DNA of 64,000 bases, taken from Tetrapyrgos nigripes. Its lineage: Eukaryota > Basidiomycota > Agaricomycetes > Agaricales > Campanellaceae. Under the pieces are notes generated by a model. That model searched no databases. It saw only the letters and a program-made list of their open reading frames with translations, and was not told the DNA's origin. Made by a program: the position numbers and the translations under genes. Location of the stretch: assembly GCA_013368315.1 (NCBI GenBank), contig JAACJM010000169.1, forward strand, positions 62,001 to 126,000, in the 5' to 3' direction. Positions 23,481 through 34,619 of this stretch are shown here, in pieces. Numbering within the stretch: the first letter of the stretch is position 1; each line of letters starts with the position of its first letter.

Positions 23481-24900
23481 GTTCTTCACCAGACGTCAGG
23501 GTGCCTATACCAGGAGTTAGGGCTCTTATTGTGCTTCAAATTTACGCCCCAAACGTTCCGGTCCGTGCCCGCGTTCCAAAGCTACAGGGTGATCACCACT
23601 TTCTGTCCCAACGCTAACCAGCTAGTAGTGATGTGCGGGCCCGGCTCGGCTCAAAAGCCCCAGCTCAGGCTCGGCTTTGTAGGGCTCGGGCCTGCTAGAA
23701 ATCTAAGCCGAGCTTTTGAGCCCTAAGTAGGGCCGGCTTGGGCCGGCCGGGGCTCAGCACTCAGTTGAACAAAATGAAGATACGAACCAGAAGTAATAGT
23801 CATCCCCACTATCTTTGCCATTCTTCCAGTTCTCTGTTTCATTTTCTTGAGTTCCATCATCATCCAACCCAACATCTTCATCCTCCAATGGGGTCTCACA
23901 GAGCATTAAGTCACATCGGAGGGTGCACTGGAGGAATTGCAGTGGTTAAACAATATCCTTTGCAAGTCAGTTGCGCCGTTTGCCCATTGTTATCATTCCG
24001 GCTGATTGTAAGGGTACGTTGTGTGGCACAGTTTGAATTGTGCATTGTACGATGATTGGAGCTGCAGTAGTAAAGACCATATGGCTAATGAGACTAAAAA
24101 GTAGAAATTGATTGAGACAGACCTTATGCAACAAAATCTGGAAGTTGGCAACGGCATCCTGGAGTGATGTCACTGTCTTTGTTAAGTGCCAGCAACTTCC
24201 CAAAAGCCGGGGCCTGAGCTCGGGCCCAAGGGCTTTGAGAAATCCAAGCCGGGCCCTCAGGCCCTCAAGCCCCCCTTAAAAGCTGGGCTCGGCTTGGGCT
24301 TTTGGGGCTCGGCTCGGCCCGGCCTAGGGCTTGGAGCCCGAGCTCGCACATCACTATAACCAGCCCAACTTGAAAAGGTGAAGTAAAGTGCATCTGGGCA
24401 TTCCCCAAGAAAGTAACTATACCAGCTTGTAGGGTATATGGAAGGGTTCAAATCGACGGCCCAACCTTGTTGGTCTGTGCCCGCGTTGTAGAGATACAGG
24501 GTGGGACGCGATCCACACGTAAAACCAAACACGCCGCTTTCAAGCACAGCAAGGAAGCTGCAACCGTCCACATCCTGGCAAGGTGAGTACTTCAGGATCT
24601 CTAGGTTCTCCAGGGCTTCAAATCAACGCCCCAAACGCCGTGGTCTGTGCCCGCGTTGTGAAGTTATAGGCCGAACACCGTTTTTCCGCCTAACGCCACT
24701 CCCACGCCACGCCACTCAACTTGAAAAGCCCAAGGAAACCGCATCTGTGCGTCTCCCACAAAAGTAACTATACCAGGTTGTAGGGAATGTAAATAGCTCC
24801 AAATTGCCGCCCCAAAGTCTATGGTCCATGTCTCATCCCCGAAGTTCCAGGGTGCAAGTATGATTCACGCGTAACCCAAATCCTCATCCAGATAAATAAC
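23480..24900. repeat. Tandem repeat, period about 170-180 bp, four degenerate copies
   Basis: GGTC(T/C)GTGCCCGCGTT recurs at about 23558, 24471 and 24641, with a weaker copy at about 24820. Each copy is accompanied by CAACTTGAAAA(G), CGCATCTG(T/G)GC and AAAGTAACTATACCAG. After subtracting the inserted element at 23623-24356 and its target duplication, the first spacing becomes about 169 bp, matching the others. No coding function is seen. Confidence 0.75.
23623..24356. mobile_element. Non-autonomous hAT-like element, 734 bp, 8-bp target duplication
   Basis: The direct repeat TAACCAGC flanks the element at 23615-23622 and 24357-24364. The ends are inverted (TAGTGATGTGCGGGC on the left, GCTCGCACATCACTA on the right) and extend into long GC-rich complementary runs of GGCTCGG/CCGAGCC words. 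An 8-bp duplication with TAGTGATGTGC-type ends is the signature of the hAT superfamily. There is no transposase inside, so it depends on one supplied in trans. The left end carries three extra bases (TAG). Confidence 0.85.
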
Positions 24901-26085
24901 TCCAAAAAAATCACTTCTGTTTTGAATGTTGTGATGTATAATAGAGATAGAACAGGGGACCCATATGGATTTCAATACAGCTCCCAAAACTTGAACTAGT
25001 AGTAATTATGTCCATCATTGAAGCGGATTTTGGATATGATCCATACCTTCTAGCCGATTGGCAACTTCACGCAGTACTAGTAGTACAATAGTAGCTCTCA
25101 GTACGGGTGACAGTTCTGGTGTGGATAGTATAACCAACTATCGTTCGTTCTCTTTTTTTTTTTGGTCTTCATCCAAGACTTTACTGCTCTGTTCTGCTAA
25201 GAGACAGTAGTATGCACTATCTCTGCCACCCCAGATTTCTGGGGAAATTGATCCACATGAACACATCGAACTCTCTCCTGCTCTACTAAGATAGATAGCT
25301 AGTAAGTGACACCACACTCTTTCCTTGTCAGCCCAAAATCTGTGGCTCTAATTCGTTTCTTACCATCTTCTCTCTTCGTCCTTTCTTTCTTCATATCCTC
25401 CGCAGTCATTCTCTTGGTGTTAATGTCATTCTTAATGTCTTACTAGTTTCCTGTTTCTCCGTTTCTGCGTTGTTGGTTGGGAACAATCCATTCTAATTAT
25501 TTGGCGCATATACATACACTACTTTTTGGTGCGCTAATATACTACTTCCTCGTGCACAGAACCTGTGTCAAAAAATCAATGCCAAAATCAGTGGATATTT
25601 CTCCATCAGGAACAACGGCAAGGAATTCACGTCAGAGAGGTCAGGAGAGTGAGGATTCAGTACTTCACAATCCCTGTGAATCAATCTTCAGTGATGGAAG
25701 CATCAGTAAAAATACAAGTCATCTTTTTTGAACTTTTTCCCCCTTTTTTCGACTTTTTGCGACTGCCCTGATGACTTTCAAAAGGCAAGTCCAATCGCTT
25801 ATGGAAGTGAAATAAAAGTCAAACCGGCTTCCGGAAAGTCCATTAAAGTCTCGAAAAAGCGATGTAATAGTAATGGAAAAGTAATGTAAAAGTGTCTTCT
25901 AGAGCTACGATGGATGTCGGAAAAGTGGGTGCCCTTCGCATACCAGGGGCTGCGGCTGAAAGCGGCCTGTGTAATGAGCTTGACAACACTGCTCAGAGCA
26001 TTTCGGCCATTCTGGGAGTTAAGAATCAGTAAACTGAGTACTGTATAGTATCTCAGAAGCTACGCACCGTTTAAACACGACAGGC
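24900..26085. other. Intergenic, no gene recognised
   Basis: Contains a T9-type tract (about 25150) and short ORFs. A stretch at 25720-25890 is rich in AAAAGT and ACTTTT words, with a weak subterminal-repeat look. No complete gene is supported. Confidence 0.4.
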
Positions 26086-26400
26086 TCAGAACTCGGAAGT
26101 GACAGCCTTCAGCTGCATACTTCCCTCATCTTGCTCCTCTTCGTCTTCCTCTTCGTCTCCCTCTTCCTCGCCCTCACCACTAATATTACCAAGACCCTCG
26201 CCATCCGCTGAATTCATGACGACGTCGTCAATGATGTCATTCCTAGCGCTTGTGCCTGTAGACGTAGTGACCTCTCCCTGTGAGGTACCGTCTATACTCC
26301 CTTCCACGGTTGCCCCAGTGCCAGCGATGTCAGCGGCGTCGATTTCGGGCTTTCCAGATGCCTTGGATTGAGCGAGCTGGGCTAAAAATTCCTCCGGGTT
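26086..26400 (-). CDS. C-terminal part of an acidic protein, 5' end lost in minisatellite
   Basis: The minus-strand frame ends at TGA 26086-26088 and reads upstream through GEGEEEGDEEEDEEEQDEG, DIIDDVVMNSADGEG and EEFLAQLAQSKASGKPE to about 26400. It stays open beyond that into the CCCAACCCTG-type repeat without an ATG. Codon composition outside the acidic run looks genuine. It is either the last exon of a broken gene or a gene whose 5' part expanded into the repeat. Function unknown. Confidence 0.5.
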   Translation of the reverse strand, partial: NPEEFLAQLAQSKASGKPEIDAADIAGTGATVEGSIDGTSQGEVTTSTGTSARNDIIDDVVMNSADGEGLGNISGEGEEEGDEEEDEEEQDEGSMQLKAVTSEF

Positions 26401-27720
26401 ACTAGGGGGTCCCAGGGTTGGGTAGGGTTTTAGCCTAGGGTTGGCAGCCAGGGTTGGGGCAGGGTTGAGGGAGGGCAGGGTTGAGAGCAGGTTTGAGGCA
26501 GGGTTGGGAGCAGGTTTGAGTCAGGGTTGAGGGTAGGGTTGAGAGCAGGTTTGAGGCAGGGTTGAGAGCAGGATTGAGAACAGGGCTGAGGCAGGGTTGA
26601 GGCAGGGTTGAGAGCAGGGTTCAGTGCAGGCTTTGGAGCAGGGTTGAGGCAGAGTTGAGGCAGGACAAGGCGATTGAGGCAGGGTTGAGAGCAGAGTTGT
26701 GAGCAGAGTTGAGAGAAGAGTTGAGGCAGAGTTGAGGCAGAGTAGAGACAGGGTTGGTTGAGGCAGGGTTGAGGCAGAGTTGAGGTTGTGCTCCAGGGTT
26801 GAGAGCAGTTGGGAAGATGGAGGCAGGGGTTAGGAAGATAGAGGGTTTGTTGAAGGGTGTGTGCCTATGGTCTTTGGAATCTTCAGTGAATGCATGGATA
26901 TTGAATGGTGTGTCACAAAAATGTCTATGACCTGGTCAAAGAATGCGCTCGCCAGATGGTTAGAACACAGGGTGTCACACAGTCAAATTCCTGAGAATAC
27001 TTATGTAGCCTATAAAACTGTACTCTTCAGCCCATATAGCTATACTGGTCTACAACCTGGTCGAATGCATTCAGGCTGCCCAGCATGGAAGATGGAGCAG
27101 AGGTAGAGGTGATAGAGGTGACATGCAGGTTGAATGATCATATGGCATGTCTCTCAAAGGTCTGAGACCTGGTCGAAGAAGAGTGTGAACCTGGCCCCTA
27201 TAGCAATACCAATTGCAACATATATAGATCTCTACGATCCAGTTGAATGCATGGGTTGTCAGTAGATTGGGATTGACTTAGGGTTATAGGGAGGTTCGTA
27301 GGGTTCGATTAGGGTTCGAGCCTAGGGTCGGCTTACAGGGTTGGGCAGGGTTGGGCCTAGGGTCAGCTTACAGGGTTGGGCAGGGTTGGGCCTAGGGTCA
27401 GCTTACAGGGTTGGGTAGGGTTGGGCCTAGGGTCGGCTTACAGGGTTGGGTAGGGTTGGGCAGGGTTGAGCCTAGGGTCGGCTTACAGGGTTGGGCAGGG
27501 TTGGGCCTAGGGTCGGCTTACAGGGTTGGGTAGGGTCAGGCAGGGTTGAGCAGAGTTGGGCAGAGTTGGGTAGGGTTGGGCAGGGTTGAGTGGGCAGGGT
27601 TGGGCAGGGTTGGGCAGGGTGAGGCTTGTAGGGTTGGGCAGGGTTGGGTGGGCAGGGTTGGGTGGGCAGGGTTGGGTGGGCAGGGTTGGGTTTCCTTGGG
27701 TTGGGATTGGTTGGACTTGG
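26400..27720. repeat. G-rich telomere-like minisatellite
   Basis: Degenerate repeats of GGGTTGAGGCA and AGAGCAGGGTTGAG make up 26440-26860. After a non-repetitive gap, units of CAGGGTTGGGCAGGGTTGGG and CCTAGGGTCGGCTTA follow at 27280-27720. The G-run spacing (GGGTTNGGG) resembles interstitial decayed telomere repeat or a G-quadruplex-prone tract. ORFs reading as PNPAQP on the minus strand are repeat translation. Confidence 0.85.
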
Positions 27721-27721
27721 G

Positions 27722-28110
27722 TTGGATGTGTCTGTGAATGTCCGAGACATTCACGTCCAAGACGTTCATATACACAGATGCATTGAAATACACATCTGTG
27801 CATGTGAGCGTCCGAGACGTTCACATATACAGGTGCGAAATCTACATCTATGTATGTGAGTGTCCAAGACGTTCATATACACAGATAGATCGACATCTAT
27901 ATGTGAACGTCTTGGACACTCACATACACAGATGGATTGAGATTTACATCTGAGTATGTGAACGTCTTGGACGCTCACATACATGGATGTGTTGATATCT
28001 ATATGTGGGAACCTCAGAGTACATGTGAGCGTCCGAGACGTTCACATACGACATACACAGATGCATCCAGATGTTCTTGACTCGCATCCAAAACGTTTGT
28101 CCAAGACGTT
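27722..28110. repeat. Hairpin array with GTGAACGTC-TTG-GACGCTCAC type units
   Basis: About seven units, 50-70 bp apart, alternate orientation of the same word. Examples: GTGAACGTC, TTG, GACGCTCAC at 27958-27978 (8 of 9 pairs), and GTGAGCGTC, CGA, GACGTTCAC near 28025. The spacers are ATACACAGATG(C/G)ATTGA and variants. Confidence 0.85.
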
Positions 28111-28480
28111 CACACACCAAGTGTTCGTCTCAGTAGATATATGTATAAGTATTTGGATCCCAAGAAATCCCCCAAATCTTTTTAACAAGTAATCAACCAA
28201 ACTCGTTGAAGTCAGAATTCATGGATGACATTAACTATATACCTGCTAAGTATATGTATGGGTTGCCTATCGACTTACACAACTGACAAGCGTCTAGGAC
28301 GATGCCTTCTTGAAGGCCAAGAATCTCAGCTAATAAGTATGCCAAGTCAACTGCTTTTTTTAAGCCTGGGTAATGTTCGCCTCTGAGCAGCCTATCAAGC
28401 ACTGGGGAAAGGGTAAGGACAAAAGTATATTAGGCTAAGTAGCGAAATTACAATGTACATAAATTTCTACTAGTAGTGAT
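28111..28480. other. Spacer between two arrays, no gene
   Basis: Starts with AAATCCCCCAAATCTTTTTAAC, a word shared with the inner end of Rep-B (near 13413). It is otherwise AT-rich unique sequence. Confidence 0.4.
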
Positions 28481-30990
28481 ATAGACTATTGAGAAACAAC
28501 TTTCATTCTTGATTACACGAAGTTGTAGGTACTCTCTGAGTACAGAGAATTCCCTCCAGAGAGTACCTACAGCTGGAGTTGCTCCATGAATTTGTGGAGC
28601 AATCCTTCCAGGAAATTGGTTGTGGGATGTAGTAGCATCTTGGACGCTGGTGCGACGACAAAGTCGATTTTCGATTAATGGAAGGTGTAGACTCTCTCCA
28701 GAAGCAAAGAGAACCTTTAGCTGGAGTTGCTCCACGAATTCGTGGAGCAATCCTTCCGCGAAATTGGTTGTGGTGTGTAGTAGTGTCTTGGACGCTGGTG
28801 CGATGACAAAGTCGATTTTCGATTAATGGAAGGTGTAGACTCTCTCTGGAAGCAAAGAGAACCTTTAGAGCCTGTTCAGCAGCAGTCGGACAGCCGCTCA
28901 GACGTCTGGACAACTCTTGTCCGAACGAGTAACATACCATATATAGTAGCCCAGTAAATAAATAATTTCCGAGCGTGACAGATGCATTTTATCACGATGA
29001 CACTGACTGCAAATGTCAGAGTACGACAACTACGACTATGACTATGAGGAACTACTGGCTTTTCACCGTCAAACCATCTGCTGCAGCATTTGTCGCCCTG
29101 CGACTGTGATCGCAACCATAACCACAACCGGTCATGGTAAAAATAGAGAAGAGACAAGCCACTTGTACTTAGCTGTAAAAAGTTACCAAAAACCCGTCTC
29201 TCACAATGGTGCAAAATAGACTTCACATTCTCAATGGTATGCTACTCAGGTATATACTGAGGAGGTTTTGGAATGAGCAATTGAAGCCCCCTTCTTGTGT
29301 ACTACTGACAATGCTCGTCGCACGATGCGCAGTCACGAAGTGTCACAAAAACCGGTAGTTACCGGACTTGCTTTTATTAGTAAGTAACTCGTCCGGACAA
29401 GAGTTGTCCAGACGTCTGAGCGGCTGTCCGACTGCTGCCGAACAGGCTCTTAGCTGGAGTTGCTCCAGGAATTCGTGGAGCAATCCTTCCGGGAAATTGG
29501 TTGTGGGGTGTAGTAGCATCTTGGACGCTGGTGCGACGACAAAATCGATTTTTGATTAATGGAAGGTGTAGACTCTCTCTGGAAGCAAAGAGAACCTTTA
29601 GCTGGAGCTGCTCCACGAATTTGTGGAGCAATCTTTCCGCGAAGTTGGTTGTGGGGTGTAGTAGCGTCTGGGACGCTGGTGCGACGACAAAGTCGATTTT
29701 GGATTAATTGAATGAGTAGATACTCTCTGGACTCAGAGAGCAGCCCTAAAGCGATTGCTCCTCGCATTCGGAGGGCAATCGTTGAATGATTTTCAGTCGT
29801 GCGTGTGTAGAGCGTCTTGGACGCTGGCGAGATGCAGGAGGCCCATACTTGATTAGATTGAAGGTGTAGGTACTCTTTCAACTGCAGAGTACAGAGAGCA
29901 ACCTCGAAAATGATTGCTCCTCGGATTCGGAGAGCAACCGTTGAACGATTTTTAGTCGTTCGTGTGTAGAGCGTCTCTGACGCTGGCGAGAAGAACGAAG
30001 TACATTCTGGATTAAAAGAAGGCGTAGGTACTCTCTGAGTCCAGAGAGAACCTTCAGCTGGAGCTGCTCCTCGAATTCGTAGAGCAGTCTTTCTGCGAAA
30101 TTGGTTGTGGGGGTGTGTATAGCATCTTGGACGCTGGTGCGACGACAAAGTCGATTTTTGATTAATAGAAGGTGTAGACTCTCCCTGGATGCAGAGAGAA
30201 CCTTTAGCTGGAGCTGCTCCACGAATTCGTGGAGCAATCGTTGAACGATTTTTAGTCGTGCAGGTGTAGAGCGTCTTGGACGCTGGCGAGACGAAGGAGG
30301 CCCATACTTCATTAGATTGAAAGAGTAGGTACTGTCTCAGCTGAAGTTGCTCTCTGGATCCAGAGAGCAGCCTCGAAAGCGATTGCTCCTTGGATTCGGA
30401 GAGCAATCGTTGACCAATTTTTAGTCGCGGGGGTGTGCAGCGTCTTGGACGCTGGTGAGACGAAGGAAGTACATTCTGGATAAAAGAAGATGTATGTACT
30501 CTCTGGAGTAACAGAGAACACTCGAAAAGGAATGCTCCCCGGATTCGGAGAGTATTCGTTACTGGATCTTTAGTCGTGCGGGTGTGGAGCGTCTTGGATG
30601 CTGACACGACGAAGGAAGCCCATTCCTGCTTGAATAAAGTTGTAGTCAGCTGGAGTTGCTCCTCGAATTCGTGGAGCACTCTTTCTGCGATTTTGGTTGG
30701 GGGGTTGTTTAGAAGCGTCTTAGACGCTGGCGTGGCGACAAAGTCAATTTTGGATTAATTAAACGACTAGATACTCTATAGACTCAGAGAGGAGCCTCGA
30801 AAGCGATTGCTCCTCGGATTCGGAGAGCAATCGTTGTGTGTAGAGCGTCTTGGATGCTGGCGAGAAGAAGGAAGTACATTCTGGATTAAAAGAAGGTGTA
30901 GGTACTCTCTGAGTCCAGAGAGAACCTTCAGCTGGAGCTGCTCCACGAATTCGTAGAGCAGTCTTTCCACGAAATTGGTTGTCTAAACAA
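28480..30990. repeat. Large tandem array, unit about 150 bp, with AGCGTC-TTG-GACGCT hairpins
   Basis: About 13 units. Each has an (A)GCGTCTTGGACGCTGG core (perfect at 30270-30284), then GACAAAGTCGATTTT, then GGTGTAG(A/G)TACTCTC. The last part is GAGCTGCTCCACGAATTCGTGGAGC-like, itself a near-perfect palindrome centred on GAATTC. The loop varies (TTG, TCT, TGG, TTA) while the stem stays. The 409-codon minus-strand ORF and others here are repeat translation. Confidence 0.9.
28868..29449. mobile_element. PIF/Harbinger-like MITE, 582 bp, TTA target duplication
   Basis: It interrupts one unit of the tandem array at AACCTTTA/GCTGG. TTA is present on both sides (28865-28867 and 29450-29452). The ends are GAGCCTGTTC and GAACAGGCTC. 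The inverted repeat extends about 56 bp, including GGACAGCCGCTCAGACGTCTGG, written here only in part. A 3-bp TTA duplication is typical of PIF/Harbinger. The interior has no transposase. Confidence 0.85.
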
Positions 30991-31604
30991 AGTACAAGTT
31001 AGCGTAATTCAAGGCATGTTATAGAAGAGGAGGAAGAAGTGGATAATTTCCGACAAATATGCAAAGTGTCGAGGCTACTTTTCCGCTGCTCCAGGGTCGT
31101 CGCTGCATACTCCTTTCCCCTCGACACTGCCGCATATATGAATGGTTGAAGAAACACAGAAGTAATGGTGTGGAGGATAGTAGGGGAACGTACCGTCAAA
31201 GGACATCTGGTGAAGGTAAAATGAAAGAAGCCTACTCAGCAAACGGGCCTATGGGAAACAAGGACCTATAAAGATCAATAGTTGCTCAATACACCGGCCA
31301 AAAGACTAAAAGAGACTTGCCTTGGGTATCCCAAATGGAGCTGGGGGCATTTGAGGCAGGGGAGAGGCGGAAGCACCGTTGGGTGCGGAGATGATGGTGG
31401 TTGCGGAAGAAGAGAGGTAGTGACGTGACCGTCACATTTGAAGGGAGTTTATGGCGGAAAAAAATGAACTTGTCAACGAGATGTTGACGGAATTGGGCAA
31501 GTAGGGAGCTGTATATGATCGGTTTTTCAAGGGGAATACAACGGTGGCAAAATCAAACAACTTCAACCGAAAAGATTGAAGGAAGAAAGGGAAAGGAAAA
31601 GGCA
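30991..31604. other. Leader region upstream of gag, with Rep-C-like sequence
   Basis: 31450-31540 (ATGTTGACGGAATTGGGCAAG, GCTGTATATGATCGG) matches the Rep-C words near 35570 and 36035. The gag ORF's upstream Met therefore lies in repeat sequence. The rest is unrecognised. Confidence 0.4.
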
Positions 31605-33650
31605 ATGGATTCCGATCCCGCAGACCCTGTATCTAGACCGGGGTCCGCTCACTCTCAGCGTTCTCAATCGTCCGAGAACCGTATCAAGGAACAAGCAAAT
31701 AGCCTTTGCTTGAGATACTTCTTACAAATGTTAAGAAATGAAGATCTCACCAATTTTAGTCATTCGAACATACCGGATCAACGGATCCTCGAAACCACAA
31801 GTGGACGGATATACTATGTTAATCAACCGGATTTCCGTATACCCGCACCTCCACCCGACGCAGACCAGATTGCTACATTGAGAGCACTGTATCCGGCCCC
31901 ATTCTCTGAGGAAGATACAGTAAGACAGAACAGCAAATCCAAGAAAAAACAGCGCGCCAGATCCAAGCCATCATGGAACAGATTAGGACGTGGAGCTGCG
32001 ATTAGAGGCCATATGCAGCGGGATAGATACCCTCACATGCATAGGCCACTACGGTCTGATCCTGAATCGTCGGATAATTTTTCCGATAACAACGATTTTA
32101 GTAGAGCGCCCAGATTCGGAAAGGGTAGAAATTTGCCCCACAACCGGAACGGTGGCTCACCGCCATATGGGTCGGATCCATCGGGAAGTGATGGAAATAA
32201 TAGTCTACCTCCATCGTCTCAGGATGACGAGATATTGCTAAATAATAACGATGACTATCCCAAACCCCCAAAACCAGCAGTTTTTGGTAGAACCCGCTAC
32301 TCATCAGTAGACAGAACCTTCAACGAAAGAGAAACATTCTCATATGACCCTACTCCTCGTACTGAAGAGGAAGTAATGAGGGCCTGCTTCAGATCAATTG
32401 AAGAGTTGATCATAAAACAGCTCCACGGGCCGCCGATTGGAGGAAATACCAATGTGCAAAAGATTATTCTACAGTCGATCCCCAAGCCCGGTAAATATAC
32501 TGGTGAAGGCATTGATTTTGTTGCCTTTGATACATGGGTAAGAGATCTCGTACGATGGTTTAACATCGCTGATCTCTGTGGTCCTGAAGTACGCTATAGT
32601 TACAGTCGAAAACAATATGTTCTCACACCTCTAGACATTCAAAGAACAAATGCTACTGGTTCGTTCCTTAAAGGCCCTGCTCATCAGTGGTTCCTTGACG
32701 ATGTGGAACATATCCCAATGGGTAATAGCCCTATGTCTGAGAGAATGACCTTTATGCAGGTCATTTCTGGCTTATACCGACGCTTTCTCCATGAAGCGTC
32801 GCTCTCCAAGATTGGAGAACGTTTTGAAGCGGTGAACTACTCTTCAAATAAGGGTATTAAAGGTGCATTCAGTGCATTAATACGTTATGCTGAACGAATG
32901 CCATCTCCGCCTGACATGTATTCGTTCAAGAAGTGATTACTATTTATTCTACCAGATAATATGCTCTCAGATATGACTAGGATTCATCATATCCGGGCTG
33001 AATCGTCCTCAGTAGATGACATCATGCAAGCTGCACTTGAATGTGAGCGTAGCTGAGAAGCTGATAAATATTATCAGCGTGCCAAAGAAAATATCAAGCG
33101 AGCTAAAAAGCGTCGCTCGCGTTCACGTTCAAAGGAACGTAAATCTAACGCTAAGGACCAACATCGAAACAGATCTCGTTCGGCATCGCCTAGACGTCTC
33201 CAGGTTGTGGATAGACGACGATATAGTGTCAGACCATACTCTAGTATGAATCAAAACGGCAACAATTGGCGTAAGAAATCAGATTCGAGTCCTAACAATG
33301 CCAATCTCCCTACCGGACCAAGAAACTCACGCAACGAGACTCAATCCCCACAACAGCGTCCTGATAAAAAGAATGAATTCAAACCAAATAATCGCTTTTA
33401 TCTGATGGATACTAAGGGGAAAGTATCCCCTCGCATGTATCGTATCGAGGAGATACAAGAACAACTGCCAGCAGAGAATCAGTCTAACCGGGATGAAGAG
33501 AATGCTTCATCTGATAAAGGCGCTTCACATGAACCTGATCCTTGGGGAGGCTCACAGTGGTCAAGTGATGCAGCTGACGAGGACTATATTAACGAAAATA
33601 GTCAAGAGTCGGATGCCTCTGAACGCATAGTATTCATGCGTGAAAAATGA
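31605..33650 (+). pseudogene. Ty3/gypsy gag and nucleocapsid-like region, two internal stops
   Basis: I place the start at ATG 31605 (MDSDPADPVSRPGSAHSQRS). The longer reading from 31515 begins in Rep-C-like repeat. The capsid-like region shows PKPGKYTGEGIDFVAFDTWV, LKGPAHQWFLDD and SGLYRRFLHEA, the usual gag pattern. TGA at 32934-32936 and near 33055 break a frame that continues in phase to a basic RS/KR-rich segment (AKKRRSRSRSKERK) acting as nucleocapsid, then an acidic linker. No CCHC knuckle is seen. Both stops fit CGA to TGA. The frame ends at TGA 33648-33650, with the protease in the +1 frame. Confidence 0.85.
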
Positions 33651-34128
33651 CTCACATTCGGATACGCAAAGTTCCAAATATAATGACAACATACCAACGT
33701 TTGCAGGTATGCGCGAAGTAACTCCGCATGCTTCGGATGATGAAATCGAAATACCTGACCTAGAGTCAGTCGCATCCTCCACGGATTATGAGTCTGATTG
33801 TTCAGACAATGAACAAAATAATCCTGAGGACATAGAGATCCTCGATTTCGGAGAATACCTTCGTTCAATGAGTACATTGGATAATCAAGGTTTCCAAGCT
33901 CACCTGAAACCCAAATTCTCGAAAGACCCCCGTACAGGGGTGCGTCCTCATCGTACTAATGAGGAAAACCGATGCTTGTCTGCATTTGTTGAGTTCAACG
34001 GCCTTCAAGCATTCACACTATTCCATAGCGGCAGTACTGCCGATGCGATCAGCCCAGACTTTGCACGAAATGCAAAATTGAAAATTTATCAACTCGAAAA
34101 CCCTATAACTCTAATGCCCAAGGGAGGG
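33640..34128 (+). pseudogene. Gypsy aspartic protease domain, catalytic Asp lost, 3' truncated
   Basis: After an acidic linker comes LSAFVEFNGLQAFTLFHSGS followed by TADAISPDFARNAKLKIYQL, the retropepsin N-terminal half. The family has D-S-G at the active site; here the codon at about 34023 gives His. The domain ends at MPKGGG near 34128, where a hairpin island begins. The second half of the protease and all of RT are absent. It is joined to gag only through a +1 shift at the UGA. Confidence 0.85.
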
Positions 34129-34600
34129 GGCCACAATGGCCATTGTGCCACTCGTATCACATCGTAGCGTCCACGACGCTACACAAGTGATCCAAGTGCA
34201 TATACATGTCTTCATGGTACACAAACCACTCGCACAGCGTCCGCGACGCTGTGCGAGTGATCCAAGTGACATGTATGAACCAGCTGTGCAGCATTGTGGA
34301 CGCTACGTACCTCTAGTAACCCTAAGAAATACGTGCCTAATGAGAGCTCTGGTAGTGCTAGCGTCCTGGACGCTGCGCAAACACAGTACATGTGTGCAAT
34401 CTCTGCCCCTATGGTTCAACGTGTATATGAGATCATACACAGAAAATAATGTACTAAGACCATATACATAGCGTCCTGGACGCTGTGCAAACTCAGTATG
34501 TGTGTATGATCGATGATCTCTGTCCCTACAGTTCAATATGTATATAAGATTGTACACATAAAAGAATGTACTAATACCATATACCTAGCATCCTGTACAA
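34129..34600. repeat. Hairpin island truncating the gypsy element
   Basis: Begins with GGCCACAATGGCCATTGTG (near-palindrome). Next come TAGCGTC-CAC-GACGCTA and a 15-bp perfect stem around CGC at 34227-34259. Then two AGCGTC-CTG-GACGCT words (near 34360 and 34470) sit in a roughly 110-bp degenerate repeat (CATATACATAGCGTCCTGG, AAAATAATGTACTAA). Confidence 0.85.
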
Positions 34601-34619
34601 CCTAGTCGGAATACACTGT

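Noticed and set aside
27290..27320. tRNA-like GGTTCGA words
   Set aside because: No cloverleaf could be formed; the word belongs to the G-rich minisatellite.
26440..27720. True telomere
   Set aside because: The repeats are degenerate GGGTTGGGCA and GGGTTGAGGCA units, lie internally between genes and are not TTAGGG arrays.
29450..30679. 409-codon minus-strand ORF
   Set aside because: It translates a 150-bp tandem repeat. Both strands are open because the units are stop-poor and partly palindromic, and no domain or start context is present.
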